From Myxococcales bacterium (GTDB lineage: Bacteria; Myxococcota_A; Polyangia; Polyangiales; Polyangiaceae): 40,955 bases of DNA. How positions within the stretch are numbered: position 1 is the first letter of the stretch; the number at the start of each line of letters is the position of its first letter. Shown here in pieces: positions 1 through 9,627 of this stretch. The stretch spans positions 1-40,955 of the forward strand of contig JACRDA010000061.1 of assembly GCA_016212965.1 (NCBI GenBank), written 5' to 3'. A model generated the notes under the pieces. That model saw nothing but the letters and a program-made list of their open reading frames with translations. It was not told where the DNA came from and searched no databases. Position numbers and translations under genes: made by a program.

Positions 1-3000
1 CTGGATGTGCTCTTCGCCGGGGATGAGCTTCGAGGCGACGCGCATCGCGCCTGCGAATACGTGCTTGGTCGCGATGGTGCGGTTCCGGACCGTCCAGAAC
101 TGGTTGACGTAGGCGGTCTCGCCCTGCTCGCCGCGCTTCAGGACGCGCTCGCCGGCCGCGTCGTACTTGTAGGACGTGGTGCGGCCGTTGTCGTGGATGG
201 CCTGGATGCGGTGCTCCTCGTCCCAGTTGATGCTTCGGCTTTGGCCGCTGTCGAGGGCGTCCCAGCCGCGCTGGTTGCCGCTCGCGTCGTAGCTGTAGGT
301 GCGGTCGCCGATCTGGGTCGCGGCGTGGGGGCGCGGGCCGCCGTAGGTATAGGCGAAGTCGTAGCTCGTCCTCTTTTGCGGCACCGTCGCGCCGCCGGGG
401 GAGACGACGTCGTGGCGTTGGCGCTTCGAGACGATGTTGTGGATCGTGTCGTACGAGACTGCGAGGTCGTAGACGCTGCGCTTGTTCGGGGCGTAGCGCC
501 ACTCGCCCGTCGCGCTCGTCAGGCGATTCAGATCGTCGTAGGTGAAGCTCTGCGTGACCGGTCCGCCGAAGTCGTGGGGCGGGGCGACCGGGACTTGGTT
601 CTCGAGCGTCCGGATGTTGCCGACGTCGTCGTAGCTGTAGCGGAGATCTTGGAAATCGCCGGCCGTGAGCCGCGCGAGGCGGCGGTCCGCGGCGCCGTAG
701 TGGAACTCGGTCGGGACGCCGTTGCCGGCCACGAGGTACGCGCGCTCCCCGAACTTGTCGTGCTCGAGGCGCTCTACGTAGGGGTACTCGTTGCCGAGCT
801 TCTGGCCCGTCGCCGCGCGCACGAGGCCGCCCGAGTCGTAGGCGTAGCGGAGCACCTCGCCGTCCGGGTACGTCAGCTGCTGGAGCCGGCCCCAGGTGTC
901 GTAGACGTAGGTCGTCGTCCAGACCTCGGGGCCGTCATCGCTCTGGCCCTGGGTGTCGCTCGCCACCGTCTTCGTCTGCCGCACGAGCTCGCCGAGCTTG
1001 CCGTAGGCGCGCTCGTCGACGCCGCTCTCGTCGGTCACCTCGACGATGCGGCCGACACGGTGCCCGGGTTGGCCCAAGAGGCCCGGGCCGCCGTAGCTGT
1101 AGGTGACGTCGTTGTCCGGGTAGTTCGGGTACGAGATCGAGATCAGGCGATTGAAGTCGTAGTCGTACGCGATCGCCTTGTGCTCGGCCGCGAGGTTGGC
1201 GGTCACCTTCGCGATGACGTTGCCCGCGCGGTCGTACTCGGTCGCGGTGCGCCCCGCATCCGGGCTGTCGAGCACGACGAGACGGCCGAGCATGTCGTAC
1301 GTCGTCGCCGTGATGTGGCCGTGAGCGTCGCGCACGGCGACGAGCTCCTTCAGCGGGTCGTACTCGTACTCCGTCCAGATGATCTCGTTGTGCGTCGACT
1401 CGAGCTCCTTCACCGCGCGGATGAGCTCGCGCAGATCGCGGTAGGTGACCGCCACGCGCCCCAAGGCGTCGGTCGTCGTCGTCGCCAGGCGCTTCAAGCC
1501 CTGCCGATCGAGCGCGAGGGCGTACGCGGCCGTCGTCACCGTGCCGTCGGGGAGCGCCGTCCGGGTCGGCCGGCCGAGCGTGTCGTAGTCGGTCACCGTC
1601 GGCCCGACGGCGTCGTAGTCCGGGTTGAACGCGAAGTTGACCGCCGGCACGCCGGCCGGCTCCGTCACCGGGTAGAACGCCTCGAAGGCGCGGCCGCGGT
1701 GGTCGAAGGCGACGCGCCCGCTCACCACCATCACGTCCGCCGGCGCGCTCGCCGGGGCCGTGTGGACCGTCGCGTCCTTCTTTTCCTGCACCACGCGGCC
1801 GAGACCGTCCACGAAGAGCAACGTGTCGATGGGATCGGCCGGGTCGCGGTAGACGTCGAGGTGGCGCGTCAACGCCACCGGCACCGGCGCCTCCGGGTGG
1901 TACTCGAAGTCGAGCGTCACTCGGCCGGTGCCCGCCTCGTACGGGCCCACGACGGCGTCGAGCCGACCGAAGGCGTCGTAGCTCCGCGCGACGGCCTGGC
2001 CGTTCGCGTCGGTCTCGGTCGCTAGCGCTCCGAAGCGCAGATCGTAGGTGGCGTGCGAGGCGTAGCCGAAGCTGTCCGTCACGACGGTGACGTGCGTCTT
2101 CGTCACGGCGTCGTAGGCGAAGTGGCGCGCGTAGCGCGCGCCGTGCAGGTTCGGCGGCCCGATGGCGGTCACGAGATTGCCGCCGGCGTCGTAGAGGAAG
2201 CTCGAGGTCGCGACGCTCGCCGGATCGATCTGCTGGCGCAGCTCGGTGAGATCGCCGTTCGAGCAGTCGAAGCTCGCCTCGCGGCGCCGGAGCTCCTGGC
2301 TGAGCGCGTTCCTCACCACGATGGCGTCCGGCAGGCCGATGATGTGGCGCGCCGCGCAGCCCATGTGCGGGCCCGACGCCGACCCCGTGTAGCTCAGCGT
2401 CGCGACGTAGTCGTCGCTGCTCCCGACGTCGCCGAGATCGACCACCTGGGTCACGTTGCCGACGGCGTCGTAGGCGTACAGGAGCTCGGTCGCGAGCGAC
2501 ACCGAGGCGTCCCCTTCGAACACGCGCCGGATCTCGCGGCCGAGCTCCGGAAAGACCGGCGACAGCGTTTGCCGGACGGCGGCCGGGTCGGTGAGCTCCT
2601 CTGCCGTCGCTACCTCGCGCAGGCGATACTCGTTCTCGAGCTCGCCGTAGCGCAGGGGCTGGCTCGTGATCGGGTCGAAGCCCTCGGTCACCTGGCGCAC
2701 CAGCAAGCCGCGCGAGAAGTAGTCGCCGTTCCGGAAGGTGAGCGTCGTGCGCTCGTACGGGGCGTCGACGGCGGCCGCGGCCGCCGCGCTCGCGAGGCCG
2801 CGCGTGTCGTGCTCCGTCACCGTCACGGTCTCGTAGCCGTAGAACTCGCGCTCGCGCCGGTCGTAGCGCCCGCCCTCGTAGCTCACCGTCGTCACGAGGT
2901 AGTCGGCGCCCGGGCGGTTCGGGCGCCAGTCGCCCGACAGCCCGTCGAATACGACGACGCGCGACATCACCCAACGGCTCTGCGGCGCTGCGACCGTGTT

Positions 3001-6000
3001 GCCCGAGCGCGCGTAGTCGAGCTCCACCGTCGCTCCCATCGGGCGGCTGACCGAGCGAAGCAGGTTGGTCTTGCCCGTCCGGTTCCGGCCGACGTCGAGC
3101 GTCGAGCTGTTGGTCGAGCCGAGATGGTCCGGGTAGCCGTCGCCGTCGACGTCGCGGATCATCGCCTCCTGGCGCTGCGTGCTCGCCGAGAAGTCGCCGC
3201 CCGGGTTGATGATGAGGTAGCAGGCGACCTCGCAGAGCGGCCCGACGCCGATGGTGAAGTAGATGCCGCCGCCGACGCTGAGCGACGCGCTCTCGGAGAT
3301 GTCGCGCCCGGGAAGCCCGCCCGTCCAGGGGACCTCCGACGTGGCGAGACCCGCGCCGGTGTTGAACCGCACGAGGAGCTCGGTCGCGCCGTTTCGCACC
3401 CGGTCGAGGAGCCCGTCGCCGTTGAGGTCGAGCAGCGTCTCGCCCGGCTCCGCGAGCTCGAAGGGCGCGCCGTAGTCGCGGATGCGACTCGCGCTCCGGT
3501 TGCCGGACAGGCCCCCGCCGAAGCCGTAGATGCCGTCGTTCATGCCGAGGCTCGCGCCCGCGCTCGTCTCCTCGCTCGCGCCCGAGTGGATCGCCGCGCC
3601 CGAGGCGAAGAGCTCGGCGGGCGCGAACTCGTAGCCGAGGCTGAGCTCGACCACGATGCCTGCGGGAGCGCGGCTGACACGGTCGGGGAGGCCGTCGCCG
3701 TTGACATCCATGAGGTCGTAGTCGGCGGTGTTGCCGGCGAAGTTCTGGTTCAGCGTGAAGCCGATCGACATCATCTGGCTGCCGCTCTCGGCCGACTTGC
3801 CCGAGCCCTCTCCCGTCGGGCCGCCGCGCCCCTTGGCGTTCGCCACGAGCTCTGCAGGATTGCCGCCGATCCCCACGTTCAGGGCCTTGTTCGAGCTCGA
3901 ACGGATCCCCGCGTTCGGGCCCGACGATCCGCCCTCGAGCGTGCCGCGCGCGCTCGTGTACTGGATGCCTCCCGCGCCGACCACGTCGGGGAACCCGTCG
4001 CCGTTCATGTCGAGGTAGTCGACGACGCCGGTGCCGTGGCCCGAGGAATGCGAGGCGGAGCCGCTCATGCCGAGCCCGCCGACACCACCGCCGAGGGCGA
4101 TCTGCTCGCTCTGGCTGAGACGCGCGACAGCGTGTGCGTGCGCGATCTCCGCAGGCGTCGGCGCGGTGAGATCGTCGGCGCCGTGCCGCGAGCTCCGCTG
4201 CTCGGCCGCCGCGATGTACACCTCTTCGTCCGCTGCGCCCCACACGGGTGCCGTGGGGAGATCGCAAGCCGACCCCGGGGGATGGCAGGGCCGCCCCGCT
4301 GGAAAGGGCAGGAGCATGAACGTGAGCGTGTCGTCTTCGAGCTGGGCGGCCTGCACTTGCGCCGTCACGTCGTCGGTGGCCACGCCCGTCGTCGCGTCGA
4401 AGTGCGTGAGCGGCTCCGTGCAGAAGGCGTCCGGAATCGGCGTCCCCGGCGCGACCTTCCCGCCATGGAGCCCGCCGTAGCTCCAGCCCCGATAGGGGCG
4501 CGTGCACCGGTCGGGGGCCGCCGCGAAGTGCAGCGTTCGTGGGAACGGCGTCCCCGTCGACGCGCTCGTGTCGAAGGTGAGCTCGACGCTCGTCGCGAGC
4601 GGCAGGACGGCGGCGGGGTTGCTCTCCCGCGTGCTGAAGTCGAAGTAGAGGACGTCGTTCTGCGTCACCGGAAGATCGACGATCCAGGCGCCCGAGCCCG
4701 TCCCGAAGTCGTACTTGGCCGCTAGCTCTTTCGGCTGGCGCTTGACCGTGAACACCACGGGCTCGGTCGTCGGCATCCCGCCCTGGGTCACGCGGGCGAT
4801 CACGCGCAGTGTGCCGCTCTCTGTCATCGTGACCGGTGTCACCGCCGCGAGGGGCAAGCGCAGCGAGTAGACGTCCATGTCGAACGGCGCAGCGAGCTCG
4901 ACGAAGGGCTTGCCGTGCTCGTCGTACACCGGCAGCGCGTTGCCGTTGCCGTCCGACGCCGATTCGTACGACAGCGTGAGCGGTGCGACGAAGGTCAACG
5001 CGGTCAGATCGATCGGAGAATCGGTGCGGAAGTGCAGCGCGATGCGGTCCTTGGCCTGGATGGCGAACGCCTCGTCGATCGCGAAGGCCTGGGTCGAGGT
5101 CGGCGCGCGTTGAGCACTCCAGACGACGACGCCGTTCCTCCGCACCACGAACGTCACGGCGTCGCTCGTCGCTGCCTTGTCGACCGTTCCCTTGAGCCGG
5201 ACGGTCCCGGCGAACGGCAGCCCCACGAAGGCGCCCGACCGACCGGCGAGCACGAAGTCCGTGGAAGCCTCGAACTTCCGCTCGTCGACACCGTTGCCGT
5301 CGAGGACTTGCGGGACGCCGGTGTACTCGATCTTCGGGTCCCAGAGCACGCGGTCGTCGTGCGGGTCGTCGAGGCCCGAGACGCGGAAGTAGATCGGCAC
5401 GAGCGCCTGGACGGGCACGCTCCCGACGCCGCTCGGGTGCTTCGCCGTCGTGTCCGTCGGACCGATCGCCGCGCTCCAGAGCTCCGTCTGACCTTGCTGG
5501 ATGGCGACGCGCACGCCGTCCGCCCGGGGGTTCGCCGCCGCGAGGCGCACCGCCCCCGTGATCGCCACCGTGCCGCTCACCGGCGGGAGCCACCTGCGCA
5601 CCGTGTCGACGGGCGGGAACTTCTGCTTGTTCTCCTGCTCGAGCGCCGTGTAGTCGGGCAACAGGCTCGAGCCGTCCACCACACCGAGCACGATCGGGAG
5701 CGGCGTCCCCGCGCTCGTCGTCTCGAAGCGCTGCCCGCCGCTCGCGTTCTCGGTGCTCGTGTTGAAGCGCACCGTGTCGCCGTCCACGAGATCCGGCAGG
5801 CCGTCGCCGTTGACGTCGGAGAAGTACTGGTCCTCGGTCGTGAACGTGAAGCCCTTGTTGAAGAGCACGCTGAGCGTGAGCGGGAAGGCCTCGGCGCCCA
5901 CCGACAGCGTCGCCGACTGATGCGCGCCGAGCGCGGGTAGCCCCTCGGGGGCACGCAACGTCGTCGAGAAGCGCGGCAGCCCGAAGGGGCCCGATTCGTT

Positions 6001-9000
6001 CAGGCGGTAGGCGACGCCGCCCGGCGTCGCGAACACCTTGTCTGGCAGACCGTCGCCGTTCAAGTCGACGAGCGCCGTCTTCGCGGTGCCGTTCGACCGC
6101 GAGGAGCCGACCTTGAGGCCTACCGAGTCCTGTTTCGTGGGCGACAGCGGGTTGAAGCCGACATAGGTGTGGACCCCGATCTGCGTCGAGCTCGAGCCGC
6201 CGAGCACGCTCGGCTGGCCGTCCCCGAGCACGTTCACGGCGGCGCTCGGCACGTCGAGGCCGGCCGCAGCGTCGTCGCCGGCGCTCCAGGCGGCGGGCGG
6301 CTCGAAGCCGGCGTACTCGCCGCTCGGCAAGCGGACTTCGTCGAAGTAGTCGAAGGCGTGCTCGTTCTCGGGGAACGGGACGTTTCCCACGCCGAAGACA
6401 CGGATCCTCTCGAGCAGGCTCTTGTGAAAGGCGCCTTCGCGGTAGCCGAGCTCCCACGCGCGCACGAGCTCGCCGTCGAAGCGCACCTCCACGCGCGAAA
6501 GCCGCTCGGCCGTCACGCGCTTGAAGCCACCGCGCCCGTCGATGAGCACGTCCGGGCGTCCGGCCTCGCGCAAGAAGTCCACTTCGTACGGCGCCGCCGC
6601 CGAGCCTTCTTCGTGCGTGTAGCTCACCTTCGCGAGGTAGAGCTCGAACCCTGGCACCGTGCCCCCTTGGAAGCCCACGTGGCTCACGCGCTCGTGGTGG
6701 TAGACGATCGCGTTGCCGTGCAGATCGCGCTGCTCGGTCAGCGCCCACACGAACACCTCGCCCGCGGCCGTCTGCAGCGTGGCTCTCACCTCGGGTTGCC
6801 CCGCCTCGGGCGTGCTGCCGTAGAACGAGCGCAGACCCGTCTTGTCGATGACCTCCCCCCAGTAGGAGCTCGGGTCGGCCCCGTGCCGGATGATCTTGCG
6901 GAAGGCGCCCTCGACGCGGGCGTGGAAGATCTTCGCCGGCTGGCCGTCGAGGATCGTCGTGTCGGCCGTCCGGCTCTTCGGCTCGCGATGCGCGCCGGGC
7001 GTGAGCTCCGCGCCCTCGAGGAGGTAGTCCTCGCTCTCGACCGCTGGGTCGTAACGCGCGGCGCCCCAGCGCGTGTCGACCGTGATCGCGCGGAGCGGTA
7101 GATCCCAGCCCACGCCCACCCAGCCGTTGCCGGCGCTCGAGCTGTACCGGAGGCCGAGCGAGGGGGCGAGACCGCGCCGGCCGGGCGGGAGAGCGAACGG
7201 GTAGCCGAGCTCGGCGTCGCCTCGCGCGCTCGGTCGCGGCGGCTCGATCAGCGCCAATCCCTGGCCGGGATCGGCGGCGCGGAGCCCGCTCATCTCGTTC
7301 GGATCGAACTGGCGGAGCTCGGGGTGCTCCGGTGCGACCACCACGGCGTTGATCATGACCGTGAAGTGATCGCTGAGGCTCGCCACCGTGCCGGCCTGTG
7401 GGTCGACGCTCTGTGTGGCGAGCCGGCGCCAGCGACTCACCTCGGTGTCGAAGTAGTAGCTCGCGATCTCGCTCGCGAGGTAGCCGGGCGGCAGAAGGGC
7501 GTCATCGAACGGCAGCGTGATGACGACGGGCTCCTGGAACATCTGCCCGTGCGGCAGGAGCTCGTAGCCGTTCGCGCTCGGCGCCGTCACGTTGATCATG
7601 CCCGGATCGAGTGGCGGCACCTCGCTCGGCAAGAGGTGCTTCACCGTGAGGTCGACGTGCCCGTTCACGGCGCCCGGGGGCACGTCCACGCCCACGTGCG
7701 TGCCGAGCTCGACCGAGCCTCCCCCGCCGTCGACGGTGCCCGTCGCGGTCTGCCCGGGCGCGCCGTACCTCTCGGCGCTCTCTGCGGCGCCGAGGGTGCC
7801 CGCGCCCGCGGGCGGGGCGAGGGAGAGCTCCGCATCGCGCTCCAGGACGAAGCTGCGCGTCACGCGCGTGCCGTCGGCGAGGCGCGCCGTCACCTTCACG
7901 GGCCAGCCCTCGCTCGTGTCTTCGCTCCGCGTGAGAAGCTCACCGAAGACGCCGTGAGTCGTGCCCACGTCCCGCCGGTCGACGACGATGGCGACCGGCC
8001 CGCCGAGCTCGCTCGGCGCGCTCGCCCAGCCGTCGATCCACGCGACCCGACCGAAGTGCTTCGCCTCCGAGGCGAGCACGATCTTCGGCCAGTCGATGCG
8101 CCGCCGCGCGCCCGACCCGAGCACGGACAAGTGTGTGATGGCCGCGCCGGCACCCCCGGGGCGAAGCGCCAGCGCCGCGCAGCTCTCGTCGCCCGCGAGA
8201 CGGAACACGTAGGAGCCGCTCCGCCCGGTCGACTCGACCGAGGTCGGGACGGGCGCCCCCGCGCCGGCCTCGTCGAGACAGTCGATCTGCCAGTCGGCGC
8301 TCGCGCTGTCGACCAGCAGGGCGTCGGGCGCGATGAAGCGATCGAGTACCAACACGAGCCGCTCGCCGCCGCTCACCGTGCGCGCGCTCGCGTTGTCCGG
8401 ATCGAGCAGCTCCATCGCGTCGTCGTCCGGCACGCTGTCGAGCGGCCCGAGCCCCAGCCACTCGACGACGTTGCTGCCCGTGTCGAGCTCGCCGATGAAG
8501 CGCGCGCCGCGGATCGCGACGGAGCCCGCGGGTCCGGCCGGCGCGCAGAAGTGAAAGACGTTCTGGCCGCGCACGAGGAGCTCGGGATCGAGCGGCTCGA
8601 CGACGGGTCTCGGAGTCGCGCCCGCAGCGGCGGAGAGATCCACGCGCGCGGTCCCCCGCCGCACGGCGCCCGTGTTGAGGGCGCGCGTCAGCGCGAAGGG
8701 TCGGACCACGCCGGCGATCTCGTAGGTGAGCCACGCGCGCCGGTAGCTCGCGCCGCCGCGCGCGAGCGCGAAGCGCACGCTGTCGCAAGCCTCGCCCTCG
8801 TCCCCGGAGGGCGCGCCGGTCTCTGCGCCGGACTCGCTCGGCGATGGCGCCGCGAGCACGAGCTCCGCCGGCTCCGCGCCAACTAGGTCGACATGCCGCC
8901 CGAGCGGCCCCGAGCCCGAAGTCCCGAAGAGCGCCGGATCGAGCGGGCGCTCGACGGCCGCCGGCGCCCAGAGCTCTAGCTCGGCGACGGAGCCCGCAGT

Positions 9001-9474
9001 CTCGTCACCGGCGCTGTTGGTGTGCTCGAGCTGCTCGAGCTCGAGGACGAGCGCGCTCGCCGGCAAGAGCTTGCCGAACGGCACGAGGTTCCAGCCAGGC
9101 GAGAGCGCGTCGAGCGCCACGCGCTCGAGGCCGGGCACCGGATCGCCCTCGATCGTGCGCGCCGAGAGCACGTAGGGGCTGGGGCCGAAGACTTTGAGGT
9201 GCGAGAGATCGACCGCGTGCGCGAACGTGACGACCACCCGCGCTCGGCCGCTCGCATCGAGCTCGGGCTGCCAGCCGACGGACGTGTCGCGGTCGAAGAG
9301 CGCCCAGGGGGCCGGATCCTCCGCGGCGACCCCCTGCGCTTCCACGGCGATGGGCGTGATCTTCGCCGGGACGAGCCGACCGGCCGCCCCCTCGTCACCG
9401 CAGCTCTCCGAGAACCCGAGCGCGAGAAGGCACCCTACGACCACGCGCCACGCCCAGATGCGAGTCCTCTTCAT
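1..9474 (-). CDS. Giant SpvB/TcB-like and RHS-repeat protein, exported (3' end outside window)
   Basis: The frame stays open from an ATG at 9474 through position 1, giving 3158 residues without a stop. It begins MKRTRIWAWRVVVGC and reaches another Cys near residue 25 (SESCGDEG), so a secretion or lipoprotein signal is likely, though the lipobox is not canonical. Domains in order: a discoidin/galactose-binding-like region (about 45-170); a ZU5-like segment (about 580-610); a clear SpvB N-terminal domain (about 730-870, with LPPGRRGLAPSLGLRYSS and VGVGWDLPL); FG-GAP/VCBS motifs such as DLNGDGLPD near 1135, 1219, 1818, 1918, 2012 and 2104; a TcdB mid-like region (about 2145-2220, GGRYDRREREFYGYE); then RHS/YD repeats from about 2325 to the edge (YDAFGRL, YDMLGRL, YDASGNQ). 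By family knowledge TcB and TcC build a cocoon around a toxin C-terminus; here both halves look fused. The variable tip is beyond the edge, so toxin identity cannot be stated. The family assignment is secure, the role inferred. Confidence 0.93.
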   Translation of the reverse strand, partial: MKRTRIWAWRVVVGCLLALGFSESCGDEGAAGRLVPAKITPIAVEAQGVAAEDPAPWALFDRDTSVGWQPELDASGRARVVVTFAHAVDLSHLKVFGPSPYVLSARTIEGDPVPGLERVALDALSPGWNLVPFGKLLPASALVLELEQLEHTNSAGDETAGSVAELELWAPAAVERPLDPALFGTSGSGPLGRHVDLVGAEPAELVLAAPSPSESGAETGAPSGDEGEACDSVRFALARGGASYRRAWLTYEIAGVVRPFALTRALNTGAVRRGTARVDLSAAAGATPRPVVEPLDPELLVRGQNVFHFCAPAGPAGSVAIRGARFIGELDTGSNVVEWLGLGPLDSVPDDDAMELLDPDNASARTVSGGERLVLVLDRFIAPDALLVDSASADWQIDCLDEAGAGAPVPTSVESTGRSGSYVFRLAGDESCAALALRPGGAGAAITHLSVLGSGARRRIDWPKIVLASEAKHFGRVAWIDGWASAPSELGGPVAIVVDRRDVGTTHGVFGELLTRSEDTSEGWPVKVTARLADGTRVTRSFVLERDAELSLAPPAGAGTLGAAESAERYGAPGQTATGTVDGGGGSVELGTHVGVDVPPGAVNGHVDLTVKHLLPSEVPPLDPGMINVTAPSANGYELLPHGQMFQEPVVITLPFDDALLPPGYLASEIASYYFDTEVSRWRRLATQSVDPQAGTVASLSDHFTVMINAVVVAPEHPELRQFDPNEMSGLRAADPGQGLALIEPPRPSARGDAELGYPFALPPGRRGLAPSLGLRYSSSAGNGWVGVGWDLPLRAITVDTRWGAARYDPAVESEDYLLEGAELTPGAHREPKSRTADTTILDGQPAKIFHARVEGAFRKIIRHGADPSSYWGEVIDKTGLRSFYGSTPEAGQPEVRATLQTAAGEVFVWALTEQRDLHGNAIVYHHERVSHVGFQGGTVPGFELYLAKVSYTHEEGSAAAPYEVDFLREAGRPDVLIDGRGGFKRVTAERLSRVEVRFDGELVRAWELGYREGAFHKSLLERIRVFGVGNVPFPENEHAFDYFDEVRLPSGEYAGFEPPAAWSAGDDAAAGLDVPSAAVNVLGDGQPSVLGGSSSTQIGVHTYVGFNPLSPTKQDSVGLKVGSSRSNGTAKTALVDLNGDGLPDKVFATPGGVAYRLNESGPFGLPRFSTTLRAPEGLPALGAHQSATLSVGAEAFPLTLSVLFNKGFTFTTEDQYFSDVNGDGLPDLVDGDTVRFNTSTENASGGQRFETTSAGTPLPIVLGVVDGSSLLPDYTALEQENKQKFPPVDTVRRWLPPVSGTVAITGAVRLAAANPRADGVRVAIQQGQTELWSAAIGPTDTTAKHPSGVGSVPVQALVPIYFRVSGLDDPHDDRVLWDPKIEYTGVPQVLDGNGVDERKFEASTDFVLAGRSGAFVGLPFAGTVRLKGTVDKAATSDAVTFVVRRNGVVVWSAQRAPTSTQAFAIDEAFAIQAKDRIALHFRTDSPIDLTALTFVAPLTLSYESASDGNGNALPVYDEHGKPFVELAAPFDMDVYSLRLPLAAVTPVTMTESGTLRVIARVTQGGMPTTEPVVFTVKRQPKELAAKYDFGTGSGAWIVDLPVTQNDVLYFDFSTRESNPAAVLPLATSVELTFDTSASTGTPFPRTLHFAAAPDRCTRPYRGWSYGGLHGGKVAPGTPIPDAFCTEPLTHFDATTGVATDDVTAQVQAAQLEDDTLTFMLLPFPAGRPCHPPGSACDLPTAPVWGAADEEVYIAAAEQRSSRHGADDLTAPTPAEIAHAHAVARLSQSEQIALGGGVGGLGMSGSASHSSGHGTGVVDYLDMNGDGFPDVVGAGGIQYTSARGTLEGGSSGPNAGIRSSSNKALNVGIGGNPAELVANAKGRGGPTGEGSGKSAESGSQMMSIGFTLNQNFAGNTADYDLMDVNGDGLPDRVSRAPAGIVVELSLGYEFAPAELFASGAAIHSGASEETSAGASLGMNDGIYGFGGGLSGNRSASRIRDYGAPFELAEPGETLLDLNGDGLLDRVRNGATELLVRFNTGAGLATSEVPWTGGLPGRDISESASLSVGGGIYFTIGVGPLCEVACYLIINPGGDFSASTQRQEAMIRDVDGDGYPDHLGSTNSSTLDVGRNRTGKTNLLRSVSRPMGATVELDYARSGNTVAAPQSRWVMSRVVVFDGLSGDWRPNRPGADYLVTTVSYEGGRYDRREREFYGYETVTVTEHDTRGLASAAAAAAVDAPYERTTLTFRNGDYFSRGLLVRQVTEGFDPITSQPLRYGELENEYRLREVATAEELTDPAAVRQTLSPVFPELGREIRRVFEGDASVSLATELLYAYDAVGNVTQVVDLGDVGSSDDYVATLSYTGSASGPHMGCAARHIIGLPDAIVVRNALSQELRRREASFDCSNGDLTELRQQIDPASVATSSFLYDAGGNLVTAIGPPNLHGARYARHFAYDAVTKTHVTVVTDSFGYASHATYDLRFGALATETDANGQAVARSYDAFGRLDAVVGPYEAGTGRVTLDFEYHPEAPVPVALTRHLDVYRDPADPIDTLLFVDGLGRVVQEKKDATVHTAPASAPADVMVVSGRVAFDHRGRAFEAFYPVTEPAGVPAVNFAFNPDYDAVGPTVTDYDTLGRPTRTALPDGTVTTAAYALALDRQGLKRLATTTTDALGRVAVTYRDLRELIRAVKELESTHNEIIWTEYEYDPLKELVAVRDAHGHITATTYDMLGRLVVLDSPDAGRTATEYDRAGNVIAKVTANLAAEHKAIAYDYDFNRLISISYPNYPDNDVTYSYGGPGLLGQPGHRVGRIVEVTDESGVDERAYGKLGELVRQTKTVASDTQGQSDDGPEVWTTTYVYDTWGRLQQLTYPDGEVLRYAYDSGGLVRAATGQKLGNEYPYVERLEHDKFGERAYLVAGNGVPTEFHYGAADRRLARLTAGDFQDLRYSYDDVGNIRTLENQVPVAPPHDFGGPVTQSFTYDDLNRLTSATGEWRYAPNKRSVYDLAVSYDTIHNIVSKRQRHDVVSPGGATVPQKRTSYDFAYTYGGPRPHAATQIGDRTYSYDASGNQRGWDALDSGQSRSINWDEEHRIQAIHDNGRTTSYKYDAAGERVLKRGEQGETAYVNQFWTVRNRTIATKHVFAGAMRVASKLIPGEEHIQ

Positions 9475-9627
9475 GTCCGGCTCCTGTCTCGATGCCGCCA
9501 TCTGGATGCCCGGCGCTGACGGACATCCCCACCGAGTCATCCTAGGCCACCCCTTTCCATCGCGCTTGTCAACGGACAGTGAGAGGCCCGTCGACGCCGC
9601 GCCCGCGCGCTGGTAGGGTCCTCGTCC

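Noticed and set aside
935..6748. A 1937-codon minus-strand open frame
   Set aside because: It is the shadow of the Tc/RHS gene one frame away. The true frame shows SpvB, FG-GAP and YD motifs.
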